NCBI GenBank assembly: GCA_052174135.1
Contig: JBQMRZ010000004.1
Coordinates: 237,118 to 301,117, forward strand
Source: Arsenophonus sp052174135
GTDB lineage: Bacteria; Pseudomonadota; Gammaproteobacteria; Enterobacterales; Enterobacteriaceae
DNA: 64,000 nucleotides
Reading direction: 5' to 3'
Shown here: piece after piece, positions 52,290 to 63,134 of the stretch
How the letters are laid out: the number at the start of each line of letters is the position of its first letter
How positions within the stretch are numbered: the stretch's first letter is position 1
The notes under the pieces: generated by a model
Databases searched by the model: none
What the model saw: only the letters and a program-made list of their open reading frames with translations
Told to the model about the DNA's origin: nothing
Translations under genes and position numbers: made by a program

Positions 52290-54023
52290 TTACCATTTTA
52301 TAAATCCCATGAATTTTTGTTTTTTTTGGTTATTAGCCTGACTAATTCGCTCTTTTATTAAAGTTAGTAACTGTATATTATTTGTATTATGTTGTTGTTT
52401 ATAATAGGTATGTTTTGTTAAAATTGAAATTGCTTCAGAAACGTGTTTAACTGGCCAAATATGAAATATATCAGATTTAACTGCATCAATAAGTTCAGTT
52501 TTTAAACACAAATGACAAATATTAGCTTTAGGAATTATAACACCTTGTTTAGTAGTTAATTCACGTTGTACACAAAGATCAAAAAAACTTTCGATTTTTT
52601 TATTAATATTACCAATAGGTTGTACATAACCAAATTGATCTACTGCACCTGTAACAGCAATTTGCTGATCAATAGGTTGAAGAGAAAGCGCACTAATTAA
52701 CGCACAAAGAGCAGCTAATGAGGCGCTATCACCATCAACTTCATTATAAGATTGCTCAAATACAATTGAGGTAGAAAATGGTTGAGGTTGTTCAAGTTTT
52801 AATTCGTAATTGAGATAAGCTTGCATAATCATCATACCTTTAGCATGGATATTGCCACCTAACTCAGTTTTACGTTCTACATCAGTAAATTGGCCATCAC
52901 CAAAGTGAACAACACAAGTGATACGTGATGGTTCACCAATAAGCTCAGGATGTCCTGAATATTGCAAAATAGATAATCCGTTAATTTGGCCAATTATTTT
53001 ACCTTTAGTTTTAATAAAAATTTGTTTTTGTAAAATATCATCTAAATTACGTTTAGCTAAATAACCATGTTGCCATTGACGTTGTTGCATAGCGGTTTTA
53101 AATGATTTTGCAGTTAATTGGTTATCCTCTTGAAATTGATTTGCTTCACTTAGACAACGAATGAGCCATATTCTATCTAGTGGCAAAATGGATTTATTTT
53201 CAGTATATCGAATTGCTTGAGTAATTAAACTTGGCCATGCATCATTTGTTAAATCTGGAAATTGATGATCAGTAATAATTTGTTTAACATATCCTATCCA
53301 TAATGATAATTGATCACTATGTTTAAAATTTAATTCAAATTCATATTCTCCATATATAATCTGAGAAAAAAATTCTGGTTCTTTTGCTTCGAGTTTTTCA
53401 AGACTAAAATGATTACCAACTAAAATAAGTTTAATATCAAGTGGCATTGAATCAATTGGATAAGGTAAAAATTGATTATTATTTACTGGAAGCCAGTCAA
53501 ATCGTTTTTGTATTAGCATTTGTTTTAAACGTTGCCACATTAATGGCTGCGCTAATAGTGTAGTAATAGAAAGCAATAATACTCCACCATTAATTTTATG
53601 TAATAGCCCTGGTTCCAAATGAACACCATTCTGATATTGATAAATACTACCAAATAATTGTGACATTTCTATCCAATTAGAAAAATAAACTAAATGACAA
53701 GGGGTAAACAATCCTTTAGCTGTTTTTTGCCAATGAAATCTTCCATTTAATTTTTGATAATCTCCAGAAAAATTTACTGAAAATGGTATAATACTTTTAA
53801 TACATTTTGCTATTTCAGATAAGTAGCTAGAAGACTCTAATGCTTTAATTACAGCAAAAGGAAAATATGTTTCTTTTAATAAAAATTGTTGGAGACTATT
53901 GTATAATCTTGGTTGGATGATAGCAAAAGTTGCATTACTTAATTTATCAGCAGAAGCAAAAAAATTATGATATGATTTATAATCAGGTGCTAAATTCTGC
54001 CATATTAATTCATTATTAATCAC
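52290..54023 (-). CDS. ycbZ: Lon-like ATP-dependent protease domain protein (LonB/YcbZ)
   Basis: This is the Lon-protease-domain protein found beside fabA in enterics; its cellular substrate is unknown. It is 577 aa (586 in E. coli). The N-terminal half resembles a degenerate AAA region with PGLLHKINGGVLLLSI. The C-terminal Lon peptidase domain has the catalytic Ser433 in NEVDGDSAS and Lys476 in GNINKKIE, 43 residues apart as in Lon. The frame is intact through the basic C-terminus. It is transcribed toward fabA with 90 bases between them. Confidence 0.93.
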   Translation of the reverse strand: MINNELIWQNLAPDYKSYHNFFASADKLSNATFAIIQPRLYNSLQQFLLKETYFPFAVIKALESSSYLSEIAKCIKSIIPFSVNFSGDYQKLNGRFHWQKTAKGLFTPCHLVYFSNWIEMSQLFGSIYQYQNGVHLEPGLLHKINGGVLLLSITTLLAQPLMWQRLKQMLIQKRFDWLPVNNNQFLPYPIDSMPLDIKLILVGNHFSLEKLEAKEPEFFSQIIYGEYEFELNFKHSDQLSLWIGYVKQIITDHQFPDLTNDAWPSLITQAIRYTENKSILPLDRIWLIRCLSEANQFQEDNQLTAKSFKTAMQQRQWQHGYLAKRNLDDILQKQIFIKTKGKIIGQINGLSILQYSGHPELIGEPSRITCVVHFGDGQFTDVERKTELGGNIHAKGMMIMQAYLNYELKLEQPQPFSTSIVFEQSYNEVDGDSASLAALCALISALSLQPIDQQIAVTGAVDQFGYVQPIGNINKKIESFFDLCVQRELTTKQGVIIPKANICHLCLKTELIDAVKSDIFHIWPVKHVSEAISILTKHTYYKQQHNTNNIQLLTLIKERISQANNQKKQKFMGFIKW

Positions 54024-54889
54024 GCTATTATTCTTTAATTTATGATTTAGATGAAACTTTATAAAAATTCTATATTCTATGTATATGATGTGGAGTTAAT
54101 ATAAATAAAATCTTAATAAGATTTTATTTATTAGAAAAAATATTTACTTAATAAAAATATTATAATCCTCTATTTATTCTAGTGTTATAAAATTTTTATG
54201 ATAAAGTTTTCATATTAGTTTCTATATAAATTCATAGTATTATTAATTTTATGTATTTATATTAATTTTATATTTTATAAACTATAATAATGAGTTTAAT
54301 AAAATAATAAAAAATTATATTATAAATATAATAGTAAATAATACCACTTACCTAATAATTAATATTTAAAGAATCGCATAATAATTAAAGATAAAAACTA
54401 TTAACAAAAAAAATTAAAATATTTAATTTATTTAAGGTAGAATTAATTAAAAATTATTAAAATAGTTAAATATTATTAAATACTTATTAAAAATAACGTT
54501 TTTAATTTTTTTGAATAAAATACTAAAATTAGAGAATATAAATATAAAAAGAGTGACTATTTTAATAAAAATCAATTTTTTATTTTCAAAAAATTTAGTT
54601 TTTATAAACTAATATTTTAATTTAAAATATTTTAAATAGTATTCGCATATAAAGTCCATTAATTTAAATCAATTATATGATAAAAAAGTATTTATTAGAA
54701 TAAAATTATTTTGCATTCTACCTAAAAATGCTATTATATAGTTTATTAAAAAATATAGAAAAAATAATATTCAAAAAAAACAATATTTAACTAGAATTTT
54801 AAGAAATATTGATAGATTTTATAGTAAAAACATATTTTTATATTTAAATTATTGATTATTTATCAACGATCTTTTAAAAGATATTGTAG
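54024..54889. other. 0.87-kb gene-free AT-rich stretch between ycbZ and ompA
   Basis: matP (Ter macrodomain protein) lies here in E. coli and is not recognisable. No hairpin with G+C content is seen at the end of ompA; only a short ATCTTTTAAAAGAT palindrome (54868-54881). Confidence 0.7.
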
Positions 54890-55936
54890 TTAAGAAATTA
54901 CTTCTGTAGTGGTACCTTGAATTTCAACCTCAACTCGACGATCAGGTCTTAAGCAATTAATTAATATATTTCGATGTTTTATATTATTACACGTATTACC
55001 AGTTACCGGATTTTCTTTTCCATAACTTTGTGAGCTAATCGCTTTCGCTGGAATACCTTTAAAAATTAAATAATTCATAACTTCATCTGTTCGTTTTTGA
55101 GATAAAGGTTTATTATAAAATGTTGATCCAATACGATCTGTATAACCGAAAATCATAACATGACCTTCAATTGGCTCAAAGTTAATTAATTTACTATATA
55201 AATTATCAAGTTCAGTTTTACCTTTTAGTTTTAAGGTATGTTTATTGAATTCAAATAAAACGTCAGAACGTAAAGTAAAGCGTTTATTTTCGATTGGAGC
55301 TGGTATAGGTGTTGGTAAAATTATAGGAGCAGTACTTTTATTAAAGCGATATATTATACCAATACTTAACATCCCATTATCTGGACGAACATATAATAAA
55401 TCTTTATTTCCGATATGACTTACCCACTGATAATCTAAACGAGTTACAAATTCTGGAGTAATAGTATATTCAAGTCCCATTGAATAAATTGGAGAAATAT
55501 CAGTGTCATGCTCTTTATAAAAATTTTTATTAGATATATTTACTTTTGTGTTTGTACGCCATACTATGCTACCAAGACGGGCATAAAGATCTAATTTATC
55601 TATAACTGGATAATTCAAACGAGCGGTTAATTGAATACCCATTGATTTTAGAATACCATTATTTTTGTTATTAACATATTTTATTTTTCCAAATTTGTCG
55701 TAACCTAATTCAAAACTAAAGTATTTATTGTGTTGATGGCCAATATAAAAACCAGCGCCTAGTTGATTGCGCTTGGCTTTACTATTTTCAATATTTTTAT
55801 CATAAGGATAGAAACTAATATCTTTAAAATCTGATAAACCAAATTTAATACCAGTATACCAAGTATTATCTTTTGGTGCTGCTTGAGTTTCAGTTATTAA
55901 AGCAGTTACTATTGCTGCAATAGTTATTTTTTTCAT
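54890..55936 (-). CDS. ompA: outer membrane protein A
   Basis: OmpA has an eight-strand outer-membrane barrel and a periplasmic peptidoglycan-binding domain. I chose the ATG at 55936, giving the signal MKKITIAAIVTALITETQA and mature start APKDNTWYTGIKFG, nearly the enteric one. AAGAAG lies upstream, and a frame open to 55993 exists. It is 348 aa. The barrel ends with RPDNGMLSIGIIYRF. A proline-rich linker (about 192-205) leads to the OmpA domain with FNKHTL, GYTDRIGS and the C-terminal RRVEVEIQG. The disulfide cysteines (GNTCNNIK and INCLRP) are present. Extracellular loops differ strongly from E. coli. Confidence 0.97.
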   Translation of the reverse strand: MKKITIAAIVTALITETQAAPKDNTWYTGIKFGLSDFKDISFYPYDKNIENSKAKRNQLGAGFYIGHQHNKYFSFELGYDKFGKIKYVNNKNNGILKSMGIQLTARLNYPVIDKLDLYARLGSIVWRTNTKVNISNKNFYKEHDTDISPIYSMGLEYTITPEFVTRLDYQWVSHIGNKDLLYVRPDNGMLSIGIIYRFNKSTAPIILPTPIPAPIENKRFTLRSDVLFEFNKHTLKLKGKTELDNLYSKLINFEPIEGHVMIFGYTDRIGSTFYNKPLSQKRTDEVMNYLIFKGIPAKAISSQSYGKENPVTGNTCNNIKHRNILINCLRPDRRVEVEIQGTTTEVIS

Positions 55937-57349
55937 TTTACACTTCTTTATCATTAAATATATGTATTGACGACTTCTTGAGTACTTAAACAATATGGTT
56001 TAAATTATCGGTTAAGTAATTATATTATTTATAATAATTATTTTTATAGATTCTTTATAATAAATTATCTAGATAACACTAAAATCAAAGTATTATTTTA
56101 ATTTTATAAAAACTGCAATAAACTTAAAAAAAATACAAGTAAAAAAGAGATTAATTTTACCAACTTCTTTTAATTAATTAATAACTTATAACTAAATCTC
56201 ATAATTAAGTTTTTAACTAAATAATTTTTATTATATTTTTAAATCTATTAATTAAATTAAAAAATAATCTTAATTTAAAGAAATAATAATAACAGGCATA
56301 ACGAATTTTTAATTCATTAAAGTATTCTGCGTGGTAATAATTTATATTTTTTATTTACATTCAAAATTAATGCTTTTTTATATTCGTAATTCATAGTATA
56401 TATATTAAATATAAAAATATGATTTCAATAAAATCTAATAACAATTTAATATAAAAAATAATATAGCAGTTGTTTACTGCTAATACATTAATTATCAAAT
56501 AATATCTATAATTCAATAAATTTATTTGTACTATTTTATTTTAAAGTTAACTCTAAAATAATAAATTAATTAAAATTTATTTCATTAAAGTTTTAAATTA
56601 ATTTTCTATTTTATTAGATAATTTTCATCTATTAATCTTTATATTATTTTTAATTTTAAAATTTATATATAAAAATTATCTATACATATAATATCAACTT
56701 GATCTTTTATATGTCGTTTCAAAAGAAATTAAATATTATCATTAACTTAAAATTTAATCATTGTAATTTTAATGAAATCTTTTTATTCGATACTATTTAT
56801 TAAATAAAATGTTTTATTAAAAATAATAATTAATTAATTGGATATATGATACTCAATACTTATAATAAATAAAAAAAATATAAATTATAATTAATTAAAT
56901 TTTTTTTTATTCGATAAACATTTATTTAGTTATATTTTTTAATTTTAAATATTATATTATTTTTTTTTGCAATAAACAAATATGATTCTTTAAAATATGA
57001 ATAAGTACAAAAAATGCTTATATATTATTTTTTTATTTTTTTATATATAAAATTTTATGATAAAACAAAAAATTTTTAACAGTAAATAAGAATAACTTTT
57101 TAGTATTTATTTAATTTAAAACTTAAATAAATTTATTTTATTAAGTATATAAATAGAAATTTTCTAATAAAATTTTATTAATTTATTTTTTTATAAAATT
57201 AACAGAAGAATATAACTTAACGTTTAAATTAAAAATATTAAATAAAAATCATAAATACACAATAATATTTCAGCTGTTAATGTAAATTTCTAAAAAATAA
57301 TTATTATAAAATTTTATCTAAATTAAACAAAAGATGTACAATAATAAAA

Positions 57350-57382
57350 TTTATTCTATATTTTAATAAAATATAGAATAAA
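57350..57382. repeat. 33-base perfect palindrome
   Basis: Bases on either side of 57366 are complementary out to 57350 and 57382. It has one G-C pair. No gene is nearby. Confidence 0.75.
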
Positions 57383-57933
57383 AAGAAATATAAAAAATAA
57401 AAATAAATAACATTAATCTGTTGAAAACAAAAGATAAAAAAATAACTCAATACTTATACACAATAACTAAAGAATAATGATGTCATTATGTTGATACTCT
57501 TAAATTACAAATAAATTTATCAACAACACTACCTTATATATTAATAATAATACTTATATTTAGATAGATAAATACTTTAAGGTTTTCAATTAAAATTCAA
57601 TAAAATTGAAACTGTTTAAAAAATAAATATATAAAAATTTTTTATTAATTATTAATAATTAAATTGGTTATAAAATATCAAACATATCATTATATTTTTA
57701 ATTATTTTATTAATATATATTGCAAGTAAAGTCTTCTTTATAGAAGGTTTTAATCTTAATTATCAAATAATTTGATAATTTATATATAATTCTAAATAAA
57801 AGGAAATATAATATTTTTATAATTTATTGATATGTTAAAAAATAATGCAGAAAATAGTTTCATAATTTAAATTAGTAAATATAATAAATACTTTCTTAAA
57901 AATAAACTTATCTTTATTAATTTTGATGAAATA

Positions 57934-57969
57934 GATCAAAAAGATGATAAAATAACATCTATTTTGATC
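57934..57969 (-). terminator. probable hspQ terminator hairpin
   Basis: GATCAAAAAGATG (57934-57946) pairs with CATCTATTTTGATC (57956-57969) with one bulged base. It begins 14 bases after the hspQ stop on the minus strand. The following T content is weak, so strength is uncertain. Confidence 0.5.
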
Positions 57970-57983
57970 ATATTTAAGAATAA

Positions 57984-58304
57984 TTAATTACGTAATTGTG
58001 GTGCTCTAAGTTTACTCTTAATAGATTCCGATAAATCGTCTAAAGACGATTGCTCTGGATGTTCATCAGAAATTTCATATGTTATCTGAACTTCAGCCAG
58101 ATAACTATGAATAGGTTCACCATTATCATCTTCCATTACAACATGATACCATGGAGCTGAACGTAGAGATGCATTAGCTGCAATATCATTATCTTGTGGT
58201 TTATCTAAAGCATATTCAGCGTCAACATCAACTATTACCCCAAGATAACCTAAAAGTTTATGTCTTACTTGTTGCCCAATATTAAACTTAGTGGTAGTCA
58301 TCAT
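57984..58304 (-). CDS. hspQ: heat shock protein HspQ
   Basis: HspQ is a small hemimethylated-DNA-binding family protein that enhances Lon-dependent proteolysis in Yersinia and is heat-induced in E. coli. It is 106 aa (105 in E. coli). FNIGQQVRHKLLGYLGVIVDVD, read as the N-terminal conserved block (7-28), and PWYHVVMEDDNGEP are highly conserved. It ends RAPQLRN. A textbook AGGAGGT ribosome site lies six bases before the ATG, the best in the window, and a sigma-32 promoter precedes it. Two adjacent ATG codons are possible starts. Confidence 0.97.
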   Translation of the reverse strand: MMTTTKFNIGQQVRHKLLGYLGVIVDVDAEYALDKPQDNDIAANASLRSAPWYHVVMEDDNGEPIHSYLAEVQITYEISDEHPEQSSLDDLSESIKSKLRAPQLRN

Positions 58305-58695
58305 AGAGCTACCTCCTAGTAATCCATTTATATTTTATTCTATAATTAATGATATATGGGGTGATAATATAAATTTCAAGCAAATTATTATTTTACTCTA
58401 TTTTCTTAATATACATAAATAATCTATATGCAGATAAAAATTTGATATCATAAGTAGTATTTATTATCACATCTTATATTTAGAAAAAATATGAACTCTA
58501 TAATTATGTTCATACTAGTTATGATGATATATAGTATAAAGATATAAACTTTTGCTATTTATATAATAAATTCGAATATTATAATGAATTAGTTAAAAAA
58601 TAAACAAAAAGATAATAAAACTAAAAAAAATAAAATACTAATTTTTTTTTGAAAAGAATTAATAAACTTTGATATTTGAAATTTTATATAATAAC
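58305..58695. other. 391-bp gap between tusE and hspQ
   Basis: The left end holds the hspQ ribosome site and heat-shock promoter. rlmI and acyP lie here in E. coli and are absent. The rest is AT-rich with no readable gene or strong terminator for tusE. Confidence 0.7.
58356..58380 (-). promoter_or_regulatory. sigma-32 (heat-shock) promoter of hspQ
   Basis: On the minus strand CTTGAAA (58374-58380) and CCCCAT followed by ATAT (58356-58361 and on) are separated by 12 bases. That matches the RpoH consensus of CTTGAAA and CCCCATNT closely. The -10 lies about 52 bases before the hspQ start. C runs are rare in this DNA, so the match is unlikely to be accidental. E. coli hspQ is itself RpoH-dependent. 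Confidence 0.88.
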
Positions 58696-59025
58696 CTAGA
58701 TACATTTTATCGGTTTAGGTAAACCTGCAATTTTTGTTGCTTGTTTAGCTGGTCCTTTTGGGAAAAGATGATAAAGATAGCGACTATTAGCAATATTATC
58801 ACCATATTTCTTAGCGATTGCCTTTACTAACATACGAATAGATGGTGAGATATTAAATAGAAGATAAAAATCATGAATAAAATAAATTATTTCAATATGT
58901 TGTTCTGTTAGAATAATATTCTCTTGATTGGCTAAAAAATATACTATGGATTTATTCCATTCCTCGATATTTTTAAGATATCCATCCTTATCGGTTTTAA
59001 TTTCGCGACCTTCAAATATAAACAT
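58696..59025 (-). CDS. tusE: sulfur relay protein TusE
   Basis: TusE accepts sulfur from the TusBCD complex and hands it to MnmA for 2-thiolation of tRNA wobble uridine. It is 109 aa, as in E. coli. The sulfur-carrying Cys108 is retained in the C-terminal LPKPIKCI. SRYLYHLFPKGPAKQATKIAG is almost unchanged, which also distinguishes it from DsrC proteins of sulfur oxidisers. The second conserved cysteine of DsrC is absent, as in other TusE. Its presence suggests thiolated uridines are still made; the partner genes are outside this window. Confidence 0.97.
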   Translation of the reverse strand: MFIFEGREIKTDKDGYLKNIEEWNKSIVYFLANQENIILTEQHIEIIYFIHDFYLLFNISPSIRMLVKAIAKKYGDNIANSRYLYHLFPKGPAKQATKIAGLPKPIKCI

Positions 59026-61672
59026 ATCATATTTCTAAGTTTAAGTAAAATCTATGGTTGATTTAAAATTAATAAAATTATTTAAAAATATTGACATTTA
59101 AATAAATAATTTTTTTAATAAAAAGAATATAAAATATATTAAAATATATAATTTTTTATAATTAGTCAAGTTATCTTTATAGTTTTTAATATTATTAATA
59201 GGTCATACAAAAACTTAAAATAATAATTTTAAAAAATTAAAAACTAAAAATCAGTTAAAATTTAAATTTCTCATTCTTTTTGTTATTTTAATTTTATTAA
59301 TATTTATTAAAATTTGTAAAGTTATTCAATTAAATTCGTTTTATTTTATAAGAGGTTTTAAAATATTACTATAATTTCTATTATTTATTATATAGAATAT
59401 TTCATTATAGTTTTTAATTAATTAATTAAAAACTTTTTAACTCAAAATAGTATTATTAACAATAATTTTACTGATTATATTAATAAAAATAGTTATTTTA
59501 TAATATGTTAATTAACATGTCAGATCGCTAATGTTTTATTCTTTATTACTCTAAATATATTTCTATTATAAAAAAAATAAAAAAAAAGTTATTTATATCG
59601 AGTAAATTACTTTTTTATTAATTTTTTATTAATTTATTTATTTTATTGTTTTTAAAAAAAATATTATTTTAAAATTTAATTAAAATATTTATTTTTAATA
59701 ATTTGCTCATAGGGTTATATGTTTATTTTTATTAAATTAAGAATTTATATCATTTCTTTATTATTATCTTTTATGTAATAAATTGTCTTTGTTTATAAAA
59801 TATTTTTATACTTTAAATTAATAAATAAATTATTTTTATAATTTATTTTAAAATAAAAGCAGAAACACAAAAATAAAATAAGTAATTTAAGATAGTATTA
59901 ATACTTTAAAAATAAATATTTTTTTAATAATAAACAATAAAAATAAAATTAAAAATTATAGTAATTTATTACTATTTTTTATATTTAAATAATTAAATTA
60001 GATTAACTTGATTAAGATTGAAAAAAGATCTTAGAAAATACATCTAATTTTAATAAAATAGCCAATAATTTTGTTTAAGAGACTTATTTAAATTTATAAA
60101 TAAAACTAAATTTTTTATTTAATTTTCTTTTTAGTTTGAATATAATTCATCATATAATACAAATATATAATGATAAATAAATTATAATTTATTATTTTAA
60201 TTATGTATATTTATTAATTTATTTTTATATATTTTTTATAAAATATATAAATACATACAAATACTTAATTTCTTTACATGAGGTTAATCATGGTAGTTTT
60301 TGTCATAAATTCTTAAAATTAAGAATTTATTTTTTCTTTCTTAATATTTATAAATAATTGATTTTTTATAGATTTTATAAATTCATCGTTTTTAATTATC
60401 ATTAAAAGTATATTATTAATTAATTTTTAAGTTTTTTATGAAAAAATTCATTATTTATTTTTAAAAAAAATATATTTATTATGTAAATAATGATCTATTT
60501 AAGAAATAAGATACTATTAGATAAATTTAGTGTTTTGTGTAAATTTTAAAAAATAAATTTTAATATTATTATTCTAGTTGTTTTTTTAAAAAAAAAAAAT
60601 CAACTAGAATAATTTTTATATTTATTTCGATAAAAGACTATCTATAAGATATATTTCTATTTTTCAGTAAAACAAATATTTTTTAAAAAAAGATTAAGAT
60701 ATTTATATTCTGAATAATATTTAGGTAATAAGCAAAAAAAATTATTCATAATAATATTATTATTTTTATCTTTTATATTTAAATCAGCATTAAATTAGTA
60801 AAAAATTTTTATCATTATTAATTAATATTAATATTTACAAAATTAATATTTTAAATAGTTACTTTTATAAAATTGACAATAAAAAATATTTTTATAAAAT
60901 ATTAAGCTGATTAATTAATGATTAAACATTAAATAAGTTATTTGTATTTATAATTAAAAATAAAAATATTTTAATTTTAGTTAATTTTGATGATTAAATT
61001 AAAATAAAAACAAAATTTATATTAGAATAATTTATACAAATTATCTAATCATTTATTAATTAAACTAAAATATAATTGTAGACCGTTAATAACATATAAT
61101 AAGTATTATCAGATAATTGGAAGTAACAGATACTTTTATTATTTCTATTAATTATAGAATTTTAATTTCTCATTAAAATAATAATGATTATTTATATGTT
61201 AGATATAAATTAATAATGCTGTATTTTTTTTGAAAATCAAATAACAATCTATCAATAAATTATGAAAATTCTAATATTTATTAGATTTTTTTTGATCGCA
61301 AAATATTATTATTAATAATTGAAATAGATAAAAAAATATTTTTTTGTTAAATAATCATAATTATTAGTATTACTTATGTAAATAATAGAATTTAAATTAC
61401 CAATAATAGCGATAATTTTTTAGATATTTTATATTAAATTAAAATATGATTGAGATCTTATTTATTAATTTAGTTAAATATAAAAACATCGATAATATAA
61501 TCGATACTATATGAAATTAAAAAGAATTATATAGAGATATTTTTCTTAAATGATATTTTATAAAAAAATTCGAATTATTTAATCATTCTTATCAAGAAAT
61601 AAAAAGGATAAATTAAAAATTTAATCTAAATTAATTATGCTGATAATAATTGATTGATATTTTATTTTTTTA
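59026..61672. other. 2.6-kb gene-free AT-rich stretch between tusE and ygfZ; synteny breakpoint
   Basis: Genes on the two sides are distant on the enteric map, so a rearrangement join lies here. The only clear structure is a hairpin at 60568-60613 with a poly-T/poly-A loop. No reading frame or RNA gene is recognisable. Confidence 0.75.
60568..60613. repeat. 13-bp-arm hairpin with T7-A12 loop
   Basis: Bases 60568-60580 (ending TCTAGTTG) are complementary to 60601-60613. The loop is seven T, twelve A and a T, which can itself pair to extend the stem with one bulge. A T-rich tail follows (60613 onward). It may be an orphan bidirectional terminator. Confidence 0.7.
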
Positions 61673-62644
61673 CTAAAAACAAAAAATTCTCTTAATAAAT
61701 AACTTACTTTGCTTCTCTCCTAATAAACGGAAAATAGATTCTTTCGGAGTATCATAGTTCATAATTATTTGTATACTAATAATTGTATCCGTTAATTTAA
61801 CAGCACCTAATATTGTTCCAATTTGACGCCAATTATTACCAAGCTGTAATTCAATGGCTTCTCCTGTTTTTGGTAATTTTTTTGCTGTTCCTAATAACCA
61901 AAATATTGAGCGCTTATTTGCGCTATGATATTTTGTTCGAGCAATTATTTCTTGACCGCTATAGCAGCCTTTATTAAAACTAATACTGCCTGGTAAAGCG
62001 TCTAAATTAACAGCCTGTGGAATAAATAGCCCGCTATTTTCAATATCGATATTAGCAAATCCTGCAGCAATATCTAAAGCTAACCATTGTTGGCTATCAC
62101 TATATTCTTGAAAATACTTTGTTAATGTAACTGTAGTTATACTATCAGTAATAATTAAAAAACGTTCAAACGGTAAATTAAAGTAAAGTAAAGTTGTTTT
62201 TTCAAAATGTATAATCTGGTTTTTATGATCCGGTAATTGGTAAAAATACTTATTTAATGCATCACGCGCACCTTGACCTGTAATACCTAACAACATAATA
62301 TCACACTGTTGCTTAAATGTTATTTGTGAAAATATAGCATATTTTTTTAGTTCATTTAGTTGTTTTTTTGCTACACTAGTGCGTAAAATATATCCAAATC
62401 CTTTTTTATAGTAAAAGAGATGTAACGTACTCCATATTTTTCCTTTAGCGTTACAGTGAGCAGTAAATACATGATGTTTTGATTTTAATTCAAAGATATC
62501 TGCAGTTAATTGACTTTGTAAATATTTTTTTGCATCATTACCTGTTACTGTAATAAAACTCCAATCATTAAGTAACATTAACGTTAAAGGTAATTGAAAA
62601 TCTATTTCATAAGCTTTTGATATAAATTCATTTATGGTCATCAT
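61673..62644 (-). CDS. ygfZ: folate-binding Fe-S cluster repair/maintenance protein YgfZ
   Basis: YgfZ is a tetrahydrofolate-dependent protein of the GcvT-like family that supports Fe-S enzymes, including MiaB. It is 323 aa (326 in E. coli). The signature KGCYTGQE reads KGCYSGQE with Cys227 kept, followed by IIARTKYH. The N-terminal GNDAKKYLQSQLTADI segment is typical. Two adjacent ATG codons begin the protein. It is divergent from sdhE across a 244-bp gap, the enteric arrangement. IspG in this window is one likely Fe-S client by function. Confidence 0.96.
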   Translation of the reverse strand: MMTINEFISKAYEIDFQLPLTLMLLNDWSFITVTGNDAKKYLQSQLTADIFELKSKHHVFTAHCNAKGKIWSTLHLFYYKKGFGYILRTSVAKKQLNELKKYAIFSQITFKQQCDIMLLGITGQGARDALNKYFYQLPDHKNQIIHFEKTTLLYFNLPFERFLIITDSITTVTLTKYFQEYSDSQQWLALDIAAGFANIDIENSGLFIPQAVNLDALPGSISFNKGCYSGQEIIARTKYHSANKRSIFWLLGTAKKLPKTGEAIELQLGNNWRQIGTILGAVKLTDTIISIQIIMNYDTPKESIFRLLGEKQSKLFIKRIFCF

Positions 62645-62762
62645 CTAATCATCCATTAGTGATCTGGATAAGAATAGTCATAATAATAAAATAACTAACT
62701 GTTAAAAAAGTAATATTACTACATATATTAAATATAATTAATATAGACAATTAAGTTTTAGT

Positions 62763-62806
62763 TAACTTATAATTATAATTTTTATAAAAATTATAATTAT
62801 AAGTTA
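62763..62806. repeat. 44-base perfect palindrome between ygfZ and sdhE
   Basis: Bases 62763-62784 are complementary to 62785-62806 without mismatch. It is A+T except for one G-C pair near each end. It sits centrally between two divergent starts (ygfZ at 62644, sdhE at 62889), where both promoters must lie. Confidence 0.85.
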
Positions 62807-62888
62807 TTTTTATGTTGATTTTATTTTTTTATTTCATTTTTAAAGTAAAAATGAAATTTATTTTAAAATTCTAAGATTATTTAATTTT

Positions 62889-63134
62889 ATGGATATCAAT
62901 AATAAAGCTAGAATCCGTTGGTCATGTCGAAGAGGAATGCGTGAATTAGACATTACCATTATGTCCTTTTTCGAGTATGAATATAATTCCCTTACAGAAG
63001 ATGAGAAATATTTATTTATTTGTTTACTAGAATGCGAAGATTTTAATTTGTTAAACTGGTTAATTAATAATGAACGCCCTGATGATGATGGTCTTTATCA
63101 TATAATTCAATTGATACAGAGTAAAAACAAATAA
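62889..63134 (+). CDS. sdhE: FAD assembly factor SdhE
   Basis: SdhE promotes covalent attachment of FAD to succinate dehydrogenase and fumarate reductase flavoproteins. It is 81 aa (88 in E. coli), the C-terminal tail being shorter. The MDINNKARIRWSCRRGMREL start contains the RGxxE motif (Arg15, Gly16, Glu19) needed for flavinylation, and FFEYEYNSL follows. cptA (ygfX), which follows sdhE in enterics, is missing. Its presence predicts a flavinylated SdhA or FrdA elsewhere in the genome. Confidence 0.97.
   Translation: MDINNKARIRWSCRRGMRELDITIMSFFEYEYNSLTEDEKYLFICLLECEDFNLLNWLINNERPDDDGLYHIIQLIQSKNK

Larger units (their letters stand above)
55937..57983. other. 2.0-kb gene-free AT-rich stretch between ompA and hspQ
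   Basis: sulA, sxy, yccS, helD and mgsA lie here in E. coli; none is readable. The stretch includes the ompA promoter region, palindromes at 57350-57382 and 57758-57780, and a probable hspQ terminator at 57934-57969. Confidence 0.7.
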
